From assembly GCA_016618085.1 (NCBI GenBank), contig JABLTG010000016.1:1-64000 (forward strand): a stretch of 64,000 nt of DNA, written 5' to 3'. The stretch is from Neovahlkampfia damariscottae. Lineage: Eukaryota; Heterolobosea; Selenaionea; Neovahlkampfiida; Neovahlkampfiidae. The position numbers and the translations under genes are program-made. The notes beneath the pieces were generated by a model, which worked only from the letters and a program-made list of their open reading frames with translations, did no database searches and was not told where the DNA came from. Positions 45,205-56,889 of this stretch are shown in pieces. The number at the start of each line of letters is the position of its first letter. Positions within the stretch are counted from its first letter, which is position 1.

Positions 45205-45209
45205 CCAAT
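45205..45209 (+). promoter_or_regulatory. CCAATCA box of the F-box gene
   Basis: CCAAT lies 33 nt before the ATG at 45243 and 14 nt after the preceding stop. Confidence 0.5.
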
Positions 45210-45242
45210 CATTTCCATTGTTTTTTCAAAGTAACTTCACAA

Positions 45243-45905
45243 ATGATTTTCTCATCAAAGAAAGTTAAAAAGAAAAAATATAATCTACATACTATTCATG
45301 TTAATGAAATAAATTCAAATTTATCTGAAGATGATCTCACTTTGATATTTTCATTTTTAGATGTAGATAATTATTTAAAATTTTATAATGTAAATAAAAG
45401 ATGGCATAAAATAATTAGAGAAAAAGAAATTTGGAAAAGTTATTTTGATAAAAGTGAATATATTAAAGTAAATAATCTTTATTCTTTGCCTTCAGATGAT
45501 TTAAATTATTTTCAAAAATGTTTAAGAAGGAATAATTGTATAGAAAGAGTAAAGGAGTCATTAGTTGAATTTATAAATCATTCATTATTTAAAGAAGAAT
45601 TTTATTTGAATTCAATTTTTCAAAATTTATTTGAGGGTATGAGTGATTCAAATAAAATTGAATTTCAAAAAAGTTTAATTTATGAATCAAATCAATTTGG
45701 TTCAATATCAAAAGTAGAAGAAATTTGGAATGAAAATGAAATGATTTATACTGGATATATTTGTGGTATTTTTGTTGAAATAAAAGTGGAGAGAGCAGGA
45801 ATGTGTAGTTTGAATTTTTATAATGAAATTGGAAATGAAAATTGGAAAAATGAGGATTCAATTGATGATTTAACTTCATTTGTGTCAAATAATTTCAAAT
45901 TATAA
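45243..45905 (+). CDS. F-box protein
   Basis: A single exon of 220 aa. Residues about 27-70 (LSEDDLTLIFSFLDVDNYLKF then KRWHKIIREKEIWKSYF) form a clear F-box ending in the usual W-K-x-Y-F, so it probably binds Skp1 in an SCF ubiquitin ligase. The remaining 150 residues show no WD40, LRR or other known substrate domain. I see no intron. Confidence 0.8.
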   Translation: MIFSSKKVKKKKYNLHTIHVNEINSNLSEDDLTLIFSFLDVDNYLKFYNVNKRWHKIIREKEIWKSYFDKSEYIKVNNLYSLPSDDLNYFQKCLRRNNCIERVKESLVEFINHSLFKEEFYLNSIFQNLFEGMSDSNKIEFQKSLIYESNQFGSISKVEEIWNENEMIYTGYICGIFVEIKVERAGMCSLNFYNEIGNENWKNEDSIDDLTSFVSNNFKL

Positions 45906-45929
45906 TTGAATAAACCTTCAAACAAACAA

Positions 45930-45952
45930 CCAATCAATTTCATTTGACCAAT
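45930..45952 (+). promoter_or_regulatory. Twin CCAATCA boxes before the LURP-like gene
   Basis: CCAAT at 45930-45934 and 45948-45952, the nearer 29 nt before the ATG at 45982. Confidence 0.5.
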
Positions 45953-45981
45953 CATTCAACAAAACTGTACTGACAAAAAGA

Positions 45982-46776
45982 ATGAGTAAAAATTCATTGT
46001 TGGATGAATATAAAAATGAACTTTCTATGGAATTAGATACAGCAATAGAAGAAAATACCAAACCAAAAAGTCAATCTTTTGTTTTAAAAAATAAAGTTGA
46101 TTCTAACGAGGATATTAGTTCAAATTCTATTTCTCAAAAAGGTTTTGATACAAATAATGAAAATACTTGGGGTGAAGAATTATTTAATCCAGGTGTAGAC
46201 ATTTCAGAAAATTGGAGTTCAAAAGAAAGAAAAGAGTTCAAAGTAGTTCATAATTTATTATCTTTGAAAGGTGATATGAAAATTTATGATAGTTTTGGTG
46301 GTATTTATATGACTTTAGTTCAAAAAATGTTACATATAGGACCTGATATTTCTTTATTTGATAAACAAAAGAAACTATTAGGAAAGATTAAAAAAAAAGT
46401 ATTTAGTTTCAAAGTAAATATCTATATTTTTATTTTTTAAAATAATAAGCCATATTATAGTTTTTTTATTGATGATGTTGAAGTTTTAAGAGTACAAAAG
46501 ACGATTAAACTATTAAAAATGAAAGTTGAGTTCCTTTTAGTTCAAGAAAACGAACAAGTATTTTTACAAGTTATGAATCATAATCAATATATTTTAAAGA
46601 AAAATGGAGAAACAATAGCATTTGTAAAAAAAGCGTATGTTTTTTTAAAATTATTAAAAATTATTAAAAGTACTTTGACAGATGATTATCACATTCATAT
46701 TGAACCGGAAAATAATATTCTTTTACTTTTGGCTTGTTCAATTATATTTGATTGTATTATCAGAGAAGTATTGTAA
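45982..46776 (+). CDS. LURP-one/scramblase-like (tubby-fold) protein
   Basis: Two exons (45982-46413, 46450-46776) give 252 aa. After an acidic, Ser-rich N-terminus of about 90 residues comes a beta-rich region typical of the DUF567/LURP-one fold: DMKIYDSFGGIYMTL, ISLFDKQKKLLGKIKKKVF, then across the intron YYSFFIDDVEVLRV, and a closing hydrophobic helix (NNILLLLACSIIFDCIIREV), as in tubby-like and scramblase folds. Members often bind phosphoinositides or DNA; function here is unknown. Confidence 0.7.
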
Positions 46777-46831
46777 TAAAATTTATATTTAATGTTTGAA
46801 AATTTAATTTTGAAGTTTCTTAATAAATCTG

Positions 46832-46865
46832 ATTGGAGAACTATCCCGAATTCAAACTCTATTGG
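46832..46865. promoter_or_regulatory. ATTGG boxes of the alanine aminotransferase gene
   Basis: ATTGG at 46832-46836 (in TGATTGGAG) and 46861-46865; the second is 6 nt before the ATG at 46872. Confidence 0.45.
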
Positions 46866-46871
46866 TTTAAA

Positions 46872-48353
46872 ATGGTTTTGAAAAAAGAAAATTTGAATCC
46901 AAACGTCTTAGAAGCTCAAGTAAAATTATTATTTCACTAATTTTAAGTATGCTGTTCGTGGAACTGTTGTCCTAAAAGCAATTGAATTACAACAAAAATT
47001 AAAATCAGGAGAAAAATTGAATTTTGATGAAATAATATATTGTAATATTGGAAATCCACAACAAGTTCAACAATTACCTCTTTCATTTCCAAGGCAAGTA
47101 CTTTCATTGTTTGCGAATCCAAAATTAATTGAAAACGAAAATATTTCAAAAATTTATCCAAAAGATGTCATTGAAAGAGCAAAATTAATATTATCAAATG
47201 TTGGAAATTCTGGTGCATATACTCATAGTCAAGGACTATTACAAATACGTCAAAATGTTGCAAAATTTATTGAACAAAGGGATGGATTTCCATCAAATCC
47301 AAATAGAATATTCTTATCCAATGGAGCATCAAGTTCAATTCAATTAACACTACAACTTTTAATCAGAAATGAAAAAGATGGAATAATGATACCTAAACCA
47401 CAATACCCATTATACTCTGCTACAATAACATTATTAGGAGGATCAAAAGTATCATATGAATTAGATGAATCAAAAGGATGGGGTTTATCCATTGAAGAAT
47501 TAGAGAAATCATATCAAAGTGCAATGAAAGATGGAATTAATGTTAGAGCATTAACAATTATTAATCCAGGTAATATTAAATACAACTATTTGACTTAAAA
47601 GGAAATCCAACTGGACAATGTCTTAATATTTCCAATCAAAAGGAAATTATTAAATTTTGTGAAGAAAAGGATATTGTTTTGTTAGCAGATGAAGTTTATC
47701 AAGAAAATGTTTATGGTGATATCAATTTTACTTCTTTCAAAAAAACTGTGTGTGAAATGAAATCAAATGTTGAATTATTTTCATATCATTCAACTTCAAA
47801 AGGTTTTTTTGGTGAATGTGGAAGAAGAGGTGGATATATGGAAATTTCAGAATCTGTTGATGAACAAGTAATTGCTCAAATTTATAAAACAGTTTCAATT
47901 CAACTCTGTCCAAATTTGGATGGTCAAATTATTATGGATTTGATGGTAAATCCACCAAAACAAGGAGATGAATCATATGATTTATATGTCTCAGAAAGAG
48001 ATTCTATTTTGAATTCTTTAAAAAAAAAAGCAAAATTTGTTGTTGGTGAATTAAGAAAATTAGAAGGAGTAACTTGTAATGATAGTACAGGTGCAATGTA
48101 TGTCTTCCCTCAAATTAGATTACCTTCAAAATCATTGGATGAATCAAAAAAACAAAATATTTCACCTGACTTATTTTATTGTTTAAGTTTATTAGAAGAA
48201 ACTGGAATTTGTTGTATTCCTGGTTCAGGATTTGGTCAAAAAGATGGTACTTATCATTTTAGAAGTACATTTTTACCACCAGTTGACAAAATGGAAATTG
48301 TAGCTCAAAAAATGAAATTATTTCATGAAAATTTTATGAAAAAGTGGAAATAA
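46872..48353 (+). CDS. GPT: Alanine aminotransferase
   Basis: Three exons (46872-46919, 46948-47569, 47602-48353) give 473 aa. Family marks are IIYCNIGNPQQVQQ, GAYTHSQGLLQIRQNVA, RDGFPSNPNRIFLSNGAS, INPGNPTGQCL (restored over the second intron), ADEVYQENVY and the PLP-Lys block SYHSTSKGFFGECGRRGGY. It interconverts alanine + 2-oxoglutarate with pyruvate + glutamate. The first 16 residues show no convincing mitochondrial presequence, so a cytosolic form is likely. Confidence 0.95.
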
Positions 48354-48413
48354 AAGAAACAAATTTATGTTTTTTGAAATTTCTTTTCTTGAATAAAGAT
48401 CATCAAATCAAAA

Positions 48414-48788
48414 ATGGATATACAATCAATTATTGAAATCACTTTATTATCATGTTTTCTCTTGATTTTAATCAAAATATCATTCAAATTTCATGATTTT
48501 GTATTGTCACTAATGTCAACTCTTTCAAAAATATTGTTCATTTCCTTCATAATTCTTTTGATTTTGCAAATATTCAAATCCTCCAAAAACAAACTTGTTG
48601 CATCATTTAATAGTTGTTGTGGTGAAAAACTATTTGAATTTTCCAAAACTTGTTTCAAAATAATTTGGTTTACATTTTCATACATCAAATGGAAAATATC
48701 AGATTTTGCTGAAACTATTTTACAACATCATCAAGTACAACAACTCATTTTTGAATGTGAAGAGATGACTAAAAATTATATTGGATGA
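48414..48788 (+). CDS. Small membrane protein, unknown
   Basis: A single exon of 124 aa with two close hydrophobic helices, about residues 6-24 and 38-53 (IIEITLLSCFLLILIKISF and SKILFISFIILLILQI), then a Cys/Phe-rich region and a polar end. No family is recognised. Unlike nearly all neighbours I see no CCAAT box within 60 nt of the ATG, so it may be a late-evolved gene or a mis-called start. Confidence 0.5.
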   Translation: MDIQSIIEITLLSCFLLILIKISFKFHDFVLSLMSTLSKILFISFIILLILQIFKSSKNKLVASFNSCCGEKLFEFSKTCFKIIWFTFSYIKWKISDFAETILQHHQVQQLIFECEEMTKNYIG

Positions 48789-48930
48789 AGTTTTCAAAAA
48801 AATTCTTTTGTTCTTTTTGTTCTTTTTCCAATTGAGAAACTGAAATTAAATTCAAAAACAGATTTTGAAAATAAATTTAGTTTCAAAGTTGAAAATAAAC
48901 CTAATTCTAAAACTGAAGTATAAAGTAGGT

Positions 48931-49167
48931 ATGAGTCTAAAAAGGAATAGAAATGAGTTTGAATCTCATTTCCGTCCTAAATTCAAGCAAAGGAAACTTG
49001 AATGGATGACTACTGTCAACAACCGACGAATTTTTTTGAAAAAATTTGAATTAAAAAACGAAATTTTTAAAATATCAAAATCTAGCTTCAGAAAATTCTT
49101 GAAAAAATGTAATTCAAATAGTTATACAAAATCAAAAGAATATAAAAGATTATTAAAGAACACCTGA
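48931..49167 (+). CDS. Possible small basic protein, 78 aa
   Basis: An ATG ORF rich in Lys, Arg, Phe and Asn (MSLKRNRNEFESHFRPKF start). Composition is protein-like rather than intergenic and the protein would be strongly basic, so nucleic-acid binding is conceivable. The nearest CCAAT (48828-48832) is about 100 nt upstream. No family recognised; it may be part of a gene whose other exons I cannot find. Confidence 0.3.
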   Translation: MSLKRNRNEFESHFRPKFKQRKLEWMTTVNNRRIFLKKFELKNEIFKISKSSFRKFLKKCNSNSYTKSKEYKRLLKNT

Positions 49168-49813
49168 AAAAAACGAAAATGAAAAATCAAAAAATTTCAT
49201 GGATGATTTATGGATAATAATGGACCAATGAGGTTTTAGGAGATTCTCAATAAATAGTTCAAAGTTTATCAGTTGTTTGTCTGAAAACTTTGTTACCGAA
49301 AGTAATAAACACATTTGTCAAATTAGTATCTTTTGTTACTCTTTATTTACTCTTGGGAAAACTACACTTTTTAGAATTGCACAATTCAACACATCAATTG
49401 GAGAATAACATACTGCTTCAGTCAAATCTCTCAGTCGGATCAAGAGTCTCAGTAGAGAATTAACCAAACTTTTGTACAATAAAATTTTCGAGTTACCACC
49501 AGTTACACATTGGAAGACTTTATTTCCATTGAATTTCATGATGAAACTACAATTTTTAATCAAAAAGAAAAAAATATTTTCTTTTGAGTTATTATATAAA
49601 TTTGTTGATTGTCAATTTGAATTTAGTAATAAAATGAAAAGAAAATATAAAGAAATAGATTCATCTAAAAAAAAAAAAAAATTTTGAAAACAGATTTTAT
49701 TAAATTTCAAATGCCATTCCAATGAAATCTTTCAAATTTTTCCATAAATTTTGTTTTGCTCTTTGTGGTAAATCTAAAAAAAAAAAAAAAAAACTGATTG
49801 GTCAACTCAGAAG
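49168..49813. other. Gap of 646 bp, no convincing gene
   Basis: It contains GACCAATGA near 49212, ATTGG near 49397 and a + frame without stops, about 49402-49686, that contains HWKTLFPLNFMMKLQFLIKK and ends in poly-Lys; its first ATG is near 49540. This could be the end of a small orphan gene, but I cannot place a start or confident splice sites. The MED17-like promoter box ATTGG (49797-49801) closes the gap. Confidence 0.35.
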
Positions 49814-51182
49814 ATGAATTTATCATTAGAAACTTATGAAGAAAAGAAAATACTTGAAATCAAAGAAAATGGAGAAGAAGTTTATTCAGGGTTTGAAACA
49901 TATATTTTTTCTAAACATTTTTTCAAAAGAATACCTTCTGATGAAGAGTTATTTTCTAAACTTATTACACTTTTAAAATTTCCAGAAAATGATAAATCTA
50001 TTGATTTTCCAACCTTTTTTACACCACCAAATCATTTAAAAATATTTAAGAGCACTGAAAAAATTAAAAGTAATGGAGACTTGATACAAATATTAAATTT
50101 AATTTATGAAATTAAAAAGAGTACATATTTAGGAGTATCAGATATTAATCAATCTTTAAATTTTTCAAATTTATCACAAAGAATATTTAAAGAAAAAAAG
50201 AATGTAAAAAAAATAATATTTGTTTCTTATTGGTTAGAATATTGATTATTCAATAAATATATTAAATATTGGATTAGAGAATTTAAAAAAAAGAATTAAA
50301 AAAAATAATGAAAAATTTAAAGAATTAAAAGAAAGAAAAATGAAATGGAAATTACAAAGAATACAAAATCAATCAATTATTGATATTTCATTCTCAAAAT
50401 GTAAAATATTAAAAATAATCTAACTATGCTAATTTGAAGCCATTATGACAATAAATAAAAAAATACCAATTTATTTAGTTATTAAAAAAGATGGTAGTTT
50501 TGAATATAAAATACCATCTATTTGTACTTTTTATAAACAAATTACAATGGGTACAAAATTATTAAATGAATTTAAAAGTATTGATAATGTTGTAAAAAAA
50601 TCACAAAACTCTATTTTTAATCAAGAATTATTTGATTTTGTAAAATTAAATTTATTAATCTCACTTTTATTAGATTTCATTAAAATTAAAAGATAGAATA
50701 ATTTATCATAAAAAGAATGAAATTAAATTAAAATTAAATTTTGATGATATTTTAACATTCTCTTTAAAAAATGATAATGTAAGAATTTAATTGGATAATC
50801 AATTTTTATTTTTAGATTTTTATTTCGTTTCATTCTTCTTTTGAAAATGAATTTACTAATATTTTATTAAAAGATATTTTATTAAAAATATTTGAAAATA
50901 AAAAAGAAGATTTTAAAATTTTGAATGCATTTGAATTTTTGAAACATAAAAAATTCTGTTTGTTGATAATGAATAAATTAAATGAAGAAAATTTAAAATT
51001 TAAATTTGAATCATTTCAATATCCAAATTTATCAATTTTGAAAATAAATAACAAAATGTAAGTTTGATAAAATGATTAATAAAATTAGATTGCAAATTGG
51101 TAAAGGTGAATTATTTTTAACTTCAAATAAAATGTTAATCAAAATTCATTTAAAAGAATTAATTTTTATGTTGAAAAAATAA
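49814..51182 (+). CDS. Mediator subunit 17-like protein
   Basis: Six exons (49814-50203, 50238-50400, 50440-50639, 50674-50778, 50816-51057, 51089-51182) join in phase to 397 aa. The start (MNLSLETYEEKKILEIKENG then EEVYSGF) resembles the MED17 opening ISLE..EYLI.E...DGTEKY, and the middle ELKERKMKWKLQRIQNQSII then DISF resembles its LRQNWRLKK..ILGDLSY block. Together these suggest the Mediator head subunit that bridges activators and RNA polymerase II. At under 400 aa it is much shorter than animal or yeast MED17 (over 600), lacking most of the C-terminal part. Without searches I rate it likely, not certain. Confidence 0.6.
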
Positions 51183-51228
51183 ATATTTTTTTATTTTCTT
51201 AAATATTCAAACAAGAAAGAGAATATAT

Positions 51229-52886
51229 TTATTTATGAGTTTCTTCAATAACCGTTTTTTCGCCAACTACAATTGAAGGTGAATCAAGTTGTTTACGTTC
51301 AACTTGTTGTAAATTTTTAAAAAGACCTTTTACAACAGCAGATTTACCTGCAAAAGAACCTGGTTTTTTTGTATCTTGACCAATACTTGAAGGATTAAGT
51401 TCATTAATTTTATCTGCAGCCTTTGCTTCATCAAATCTTTTCAATGCAGATTTCATTGCAGTTGTACCTTTAATTAAAAGACCAGTTGGAATGAGACCTT
51501 CATTATATTCTTTAAGTTGATTTATAGTTTCTTTATCATGTTTAAGTCTTTCATACATTCTTGACATTCTTCCAATTGTCATAATTTTAGCTTTAATAAC
51601 TTCTGCTTTATCTTTTGGAAATATTGGTTCAATCTTTTCAATTTCATCATCAGAATCATTTTCTGACATTGTCCATAATTGTCTAAATACTTCTTGTACT
51701 TTATCTCCAACAAAAGGAATTGACCAAGTAAAAACGTTCATAAAATTTGGTAAATAATAAGGATGTTCAACCCATTTAAATTGACGAATATTCATAGCAT
51801 TATTAACAAAACGAATAATAGCTCCCATATTTCCATAAGAATCACAATAATTTGGAGCTGAAAAAATACAAATTACTGTTGGAAAGTTTGTATCTTTTCC
51901 TCTTTTATAAAGTTTATATCCTTCATCTTGTACTTCATGTGCTCTAACTAAAAATAATTAATTTTTTTTATATTTTCTCTCTTACAAACTGAAAGTAAAT
52001 TATTATTTGCCAAAAATGTTGATACAGCAGTATAACTATAAGTATATGAACAATTACGTAATTCATTAAATTGAAACATTCCATATTCATCATCTTCATC
52101 TTCTTCATCATCTTCCATTGGATCTGACCAAATTAAATCACTATAAATAAGTTATCATTTTTATTATTCTTACCACATTGGTCCAGATGAAGGTGGTTCT
52201 TGAAATCTGTCAATTGCATTAATATCTTCTAAAGTTAAAATATCAGGTGATATTCCACCATGAACACATAAAAATTTATCATTTAAAACACATGCAAGAG
52301 GTAAACAATCAAAACAAGACATTATTGCTTCATAAACATCTTCATTATATTTATATAAACACTCTTTTTTAAAATTAAAATATGCTGAAAGATGACGACA
52401 TTCATGATTTCCTCTTAACATATAAAATGTATCTGGGTAATTTGATTTGTATGATAAGAGAAGGAGAATTACTTCCATTCCAAACATACCTCTATCAACA
52501 TAATCACCAAGAAATAAATAAGGTGTTTTTGATGGTGGTCCACCAATTTCTAATAATTTTAATAAATCATAAAATTGTCCATGAATATCTCCACAAACTT
52601 TAAAAGTTTAATTTTAACAAAAAAAAAAAAAATAGAAACCTGTAATTGGATCTTGAACAACTAAAAGATTTGGTTCTTGTTTTAATACATCAGCAGCCAT
52701 ATTTACTATTTTTATAGCATCTTTTGGATTAATTCTACCTTCTTTTTGAAAGTGCGGAATTAGAACTTCGTAATTTGGTTTCCCATCTTTTTTAAATAAT
52801 TCTTCTTCCTTTGGGAAGTAATTTGGTGGATAAGTAACATCAGGTACCAATCTTGATGTGTAATCAATTTTTTCAACGCCACTCAT
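51229..52886 (-). CDS. CNA: Calcineurin catalytic subunit A (PP2B/PPP3C)
   Basis: Four exons (52640-52886, 52174-52597, 51986-52140, 51229-51947) give 514 aa. Metallophosphatase motifs are [32 protein letters not shown] and [31 protein letters not shown] is the calcineurin-B binding helix, [20 protein letters not shown] the calmodulin-binding helix, and [14 protein letters not shown] the autoinhibitory element, so all regulatory parts are present. It dephosphorylates Ser/Thr in response to Ca2+/calmodulin. No regulatory subunit gene lies in this window. ATTGG (52913-52917) is 26 nt upstream. Confidence 0.96.
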
Positions 52887-53004
52887 TTTTCACTTTCTCG
52901 TTTTACTTTTTGATTGGTTGCAAATTCTCCGCTAAAAATCTAATTTTTAAACTACTAGTTGATTGGATGAAAAATTAGGTGGGAAATCACTTTTCAAAAA
53001 AAAT

Positions 53005-56000
53005 TTATTTTTCGCAAAATACATCAAATTTATGAGGTAATTTTTTCGATAAATTTGAAGGTGATTCGAAATGAGACACTTTTCCTTTATCGATCACCAG
53101 TATTCGATCAGAATCTTCAATAGTTTGAAGTCTATGAGCTATTGTTAGCACAGTTGAATTTTTAAATTCATTTCTAATTGTCTTTTGTATTAGTTGATCA
53201 GTTTTCAAATCTACTGCAGAAGTTGCTTCGTCTACGAAAAATATTAACAATCAATATTTGATTTACCCATGAATAATATTTTTGGTCTCTTTAATATTAC
53301 TCTTGCCAAACATAATAGTTGTCTTTCTCCTCTTGAAAAATTTTTACCATTTTCACCTACATTACAATCCAATTTGTCATTCATTAATTCAATTTTTGAA
53401 TCCATATAAACATGTTTTAATGTTTCCCAAATGTCATCGGATTTGTAAACATTTTGTGGATCTAAATTTTCTCTCAAAGTTCCTGAAATTAAAACTGGTT
53501 CTTGTTGAATTATTCCAATTGAATTTCTCAATGTTTGAACAGGTAATTGTTTTGTATCTATATCATCAATAATAATTGATCCTTCATCTAAATCACGTAA
53601 TCTAAATAATGCATAAACTAGTGAACTTTTTCCTGCTCCAGTTCTTCCAACAATTCCAATCTTTTCTTTTGGTTTTATTGAACATTCAATTCCTTTTAAA
53701 GCAGGTTGTAATTCAGGTTTATATCTCATTATTACATCATTCAGTTTTATTTCACCCTCTTTTGGCCATTGTTTTGATGATGGATTAATTATACCTTCAT
53801 AATCCTCTGTTTCAGTATCAATATAATGAGAAATGATAGCAGATGATAAAAGACCAGATTGGGTTTGTGCAGATCTTTTGATAAACATGAACAATTTTGA
53901 TGATATTGACATACATGTTGATAATAATAATCTTAAAAGACCAGCATCACCTGCATATAAAATACCTAATGCAGAAGATGCAACTGTTACAATTGCACCA
54001 ACAAATTCAACTCTAATTTGAAACCATTCTTGAACTAATGTCCTTGAATAAACAACACGCATATGATTATGTAACAATTGTTCATTTTCATTTTTAAATT
54101 GATTTTGTTCACCAAATGCACGAATTGTATATAATCCATTCATTGATGATTTAAAATGCGCAAAAGGTAAACTATAAGTTGTACCATGAATTCTTGTAAT
54201 TTCTGAAATTGTTGTTTCTGATTTTCTTGATAAATGATAATAAAGATAAAATATTGGAATTCCAATTATTAGAAATAAAGGTGTAATGTAAATCATAAAA
54301 ATGAATGAAATAATAATACTACAAATTGAATCTAATAATGAAATTAATTGATTACCAAATCTAGCATCTAAAACATGTACATCTTCACTGAATAAACTAA
54401 TTACTTTTCCACTTGGTGTATTATCATGAAAACTTGGTTTTGCATGAATAATTTTATCTAATAAATCATTATGAAATGATTTTGATGTTTCAATTATAAA
54501 ATTCACACCTACAATACTACAAGATAATGATATTATGATTTTTAATATCCCCATTAAAATATAAACTGAAATATAATAATTTAAAGAATTTGATTTAAAA
54601 TCTGTATCTTTTGACCATTTAGTTAACCACCAATCAGAAACTGTATTTGATGTATAATCCAAAAATATTAAACCAACAAAAATTAAAAACATTTTAAAAC
54701 TATAGTGTGATGCATATTGATAATATGATGTTTTTCCTTCAAATTCTTTTTTTGAACTTTTTGTTTTTTTTTCTTCTTTTTTTATTGGTTTACTTTGAAC
54801 ATCAATTCCCGAATCTAAAGTGTCACTATTTTCTTTTTCATTCGAAAATTCATTAATTAATGTTTGAAATGAAGAAATTTGATTCATCAAATCTGAATAT
54901 GTGCCTTGTTCAAATATTTTACCATCTTTCATTACCACAATCCAGTCTGCTTTTTCAAGAAAATGAACATGATGAGTTACTAATATTCTTGTTTTTTCTT
55001 TTAATTCACCAAAAATAACATTATCTAAAATATGTTGTCCAACACCTTTATCTACTGCTGCTAAAGGATCATCTAATAAAAATATCTCAGCATCTTGTTT
55101 GAAACAACATCTTGCTAATGCAACTCTAACTTTTTGTCCACCTGATAAATTTACACCTCTTTCACCAATTCTAGTATTCAATCTATCATTTAATTGATTT
55201 AAATCAGGTAATAATGCACATGATTCAATTATTCTTTCTAATTTTTTATCATCTTTTTTTGAACCAAATAAAATGTTATTTTCAACAGTTTCATTATTCA
55301 TCCATGGTTTTTGAGGTAAATATGAGAATTTCTTTTCATTTTTAGTGACTTCACCATCTGTCTTTAACATTTCTCCAAGCATTGATAGTAATAATGATGA
55401 TTTTCCAGAGCCAACTAAAAAGTTGAGCACATAATATTAATTCTTACCTTTCCCAACAACTGCAACTAAATTACCAGATTTTACTTTCAAATTCAAATTT
55501 TTTAAGTGATCTTCTTTTTTATTCCATGTAAAAGATGCATTTTCAAATTCAATATCCACATCCTTTTCTTTCATTTCTTTTGTAATTTTCAAAGGAATAA
55601 CTTCTTCTTTTTTCAAAAATTCTTCAATATTTTCAATTGAATCTGATAATTTTCTAATTTTAACAACAAAACTTGGTAATAAAAATATTGGTTCAGTAAT
55701 TTTTGTTAACAGTGAGAATACAGCAAATGATTGTCCAACTGTAATTTTATTACCCATCAAAGAATATCCTGAAAAACATAATAATGATATCAAATATGGT
55801 ACAAAATTCCAAATACTTGATAAATAATTTTGTTGTAATTGATAATCTTTTATCGCATTAATCTCTTTTTCTCTTGAATTTGAAACTTTTTTATAAAATA
55901 AACTTTCATATGCAAATAATTTCATTAATTGAATTGCATTTATAATTTCAGTTAATATTTGTACTCTTTTATCTGTTAACTTTCGATATTTCTTTTGTAA

Positions 56001-56771
56001 ATCTTGTGCTTTATTTTGAAAATAATAATTTATTGGAATTAACAACAGAATAACAACTAATTGACCTAAAGATGCCCATCCTTCAAAGAAATTAACTAAA
56101 TATCAATTTACCTAACATTTTTATAATCAAATAACCAGAAAGTAAAATCATTAATAAAGAAGCCCATAAATCATGTAATTTTCTTAAAACTAATTGTATA
56201 TTAAATACATCCATATGCATAACTGACATTAAATTAGTTGAATTTTCATCATCTTTTTCATTCACTGTGCTCACTTTCATATATTTTTTGAAAATTAAAG
56301 TTGATAATGCAATTTTAGTCTATTCAAGAGTTTAAATAATATGAATCAAACCATATCCGCAATTTTTGAAACTTTATATCGATGTCTTGAATCACAAATA
56401 GCATGTATAGTCTTTGAAATAAAATAAACTCCAGTGAATATTAATGATCTTCTTTGATTTTCATGTAATGAATTTATAATTTGATATAAGACAAAAGGTT
56501 GAGAGAGTGATAAAAGTTGAGAAATAAGTTTCGGAATTCCAGCTAAAATATATTCTGTTCCAGCAAAAGAAAAAAATGCTTTCCTCAAGCTAATATCCTT
56601 TCCTTGTTTTTCAAAAATTTCTTCAAAATTATCTGAAACATAGTTTACAGATCTTTTTGTTGGTAACTCAAATAAATCATCATGAACAAGTTTTTTGGTG
56701 GTAGATTTTTGAAAGAATTCCCATAACCAGTAAAATGTAATCATTGAAAGCCAATTTGGTTTTTCTTTCAT
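53005..56771 (-). CDS. ABCC-type (MRP) ABC transporter
   Basis: Five exons (56352-56771, 56112-56319, 55448-56080, 53267-55414, 53005-53231) give 1211 aa with TMD-NBD-TMD-NBD order. NBD1 has [11 protein letters not shown] (Walker A, restored across an intron) and [14 protein letters not shown] with [11 protein letters not shown]2 has [10 protein letters not shown], a changed signature [14 protein letters not shown] (SRGE for SGGQ) and DEATSAVD. There is no TMD0, so it is a short MRP4-like member. Such pumps export anionic conjugates and drugs across plasma or vacuolar membranes. CCAAT at 56828-56832. Confidence 0.93.
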
Positions 56772-56889
56772 CTTTTTAAAATCTTATCAACCAGAAAAAA
56801 ACGAGAAAACTGATAGGTGAGTTTTGTCCAATTAAAAATATTCTAATAGAAAAAAAAAGAAAAACAATCTTTGAAAGTATGAAATTAAT

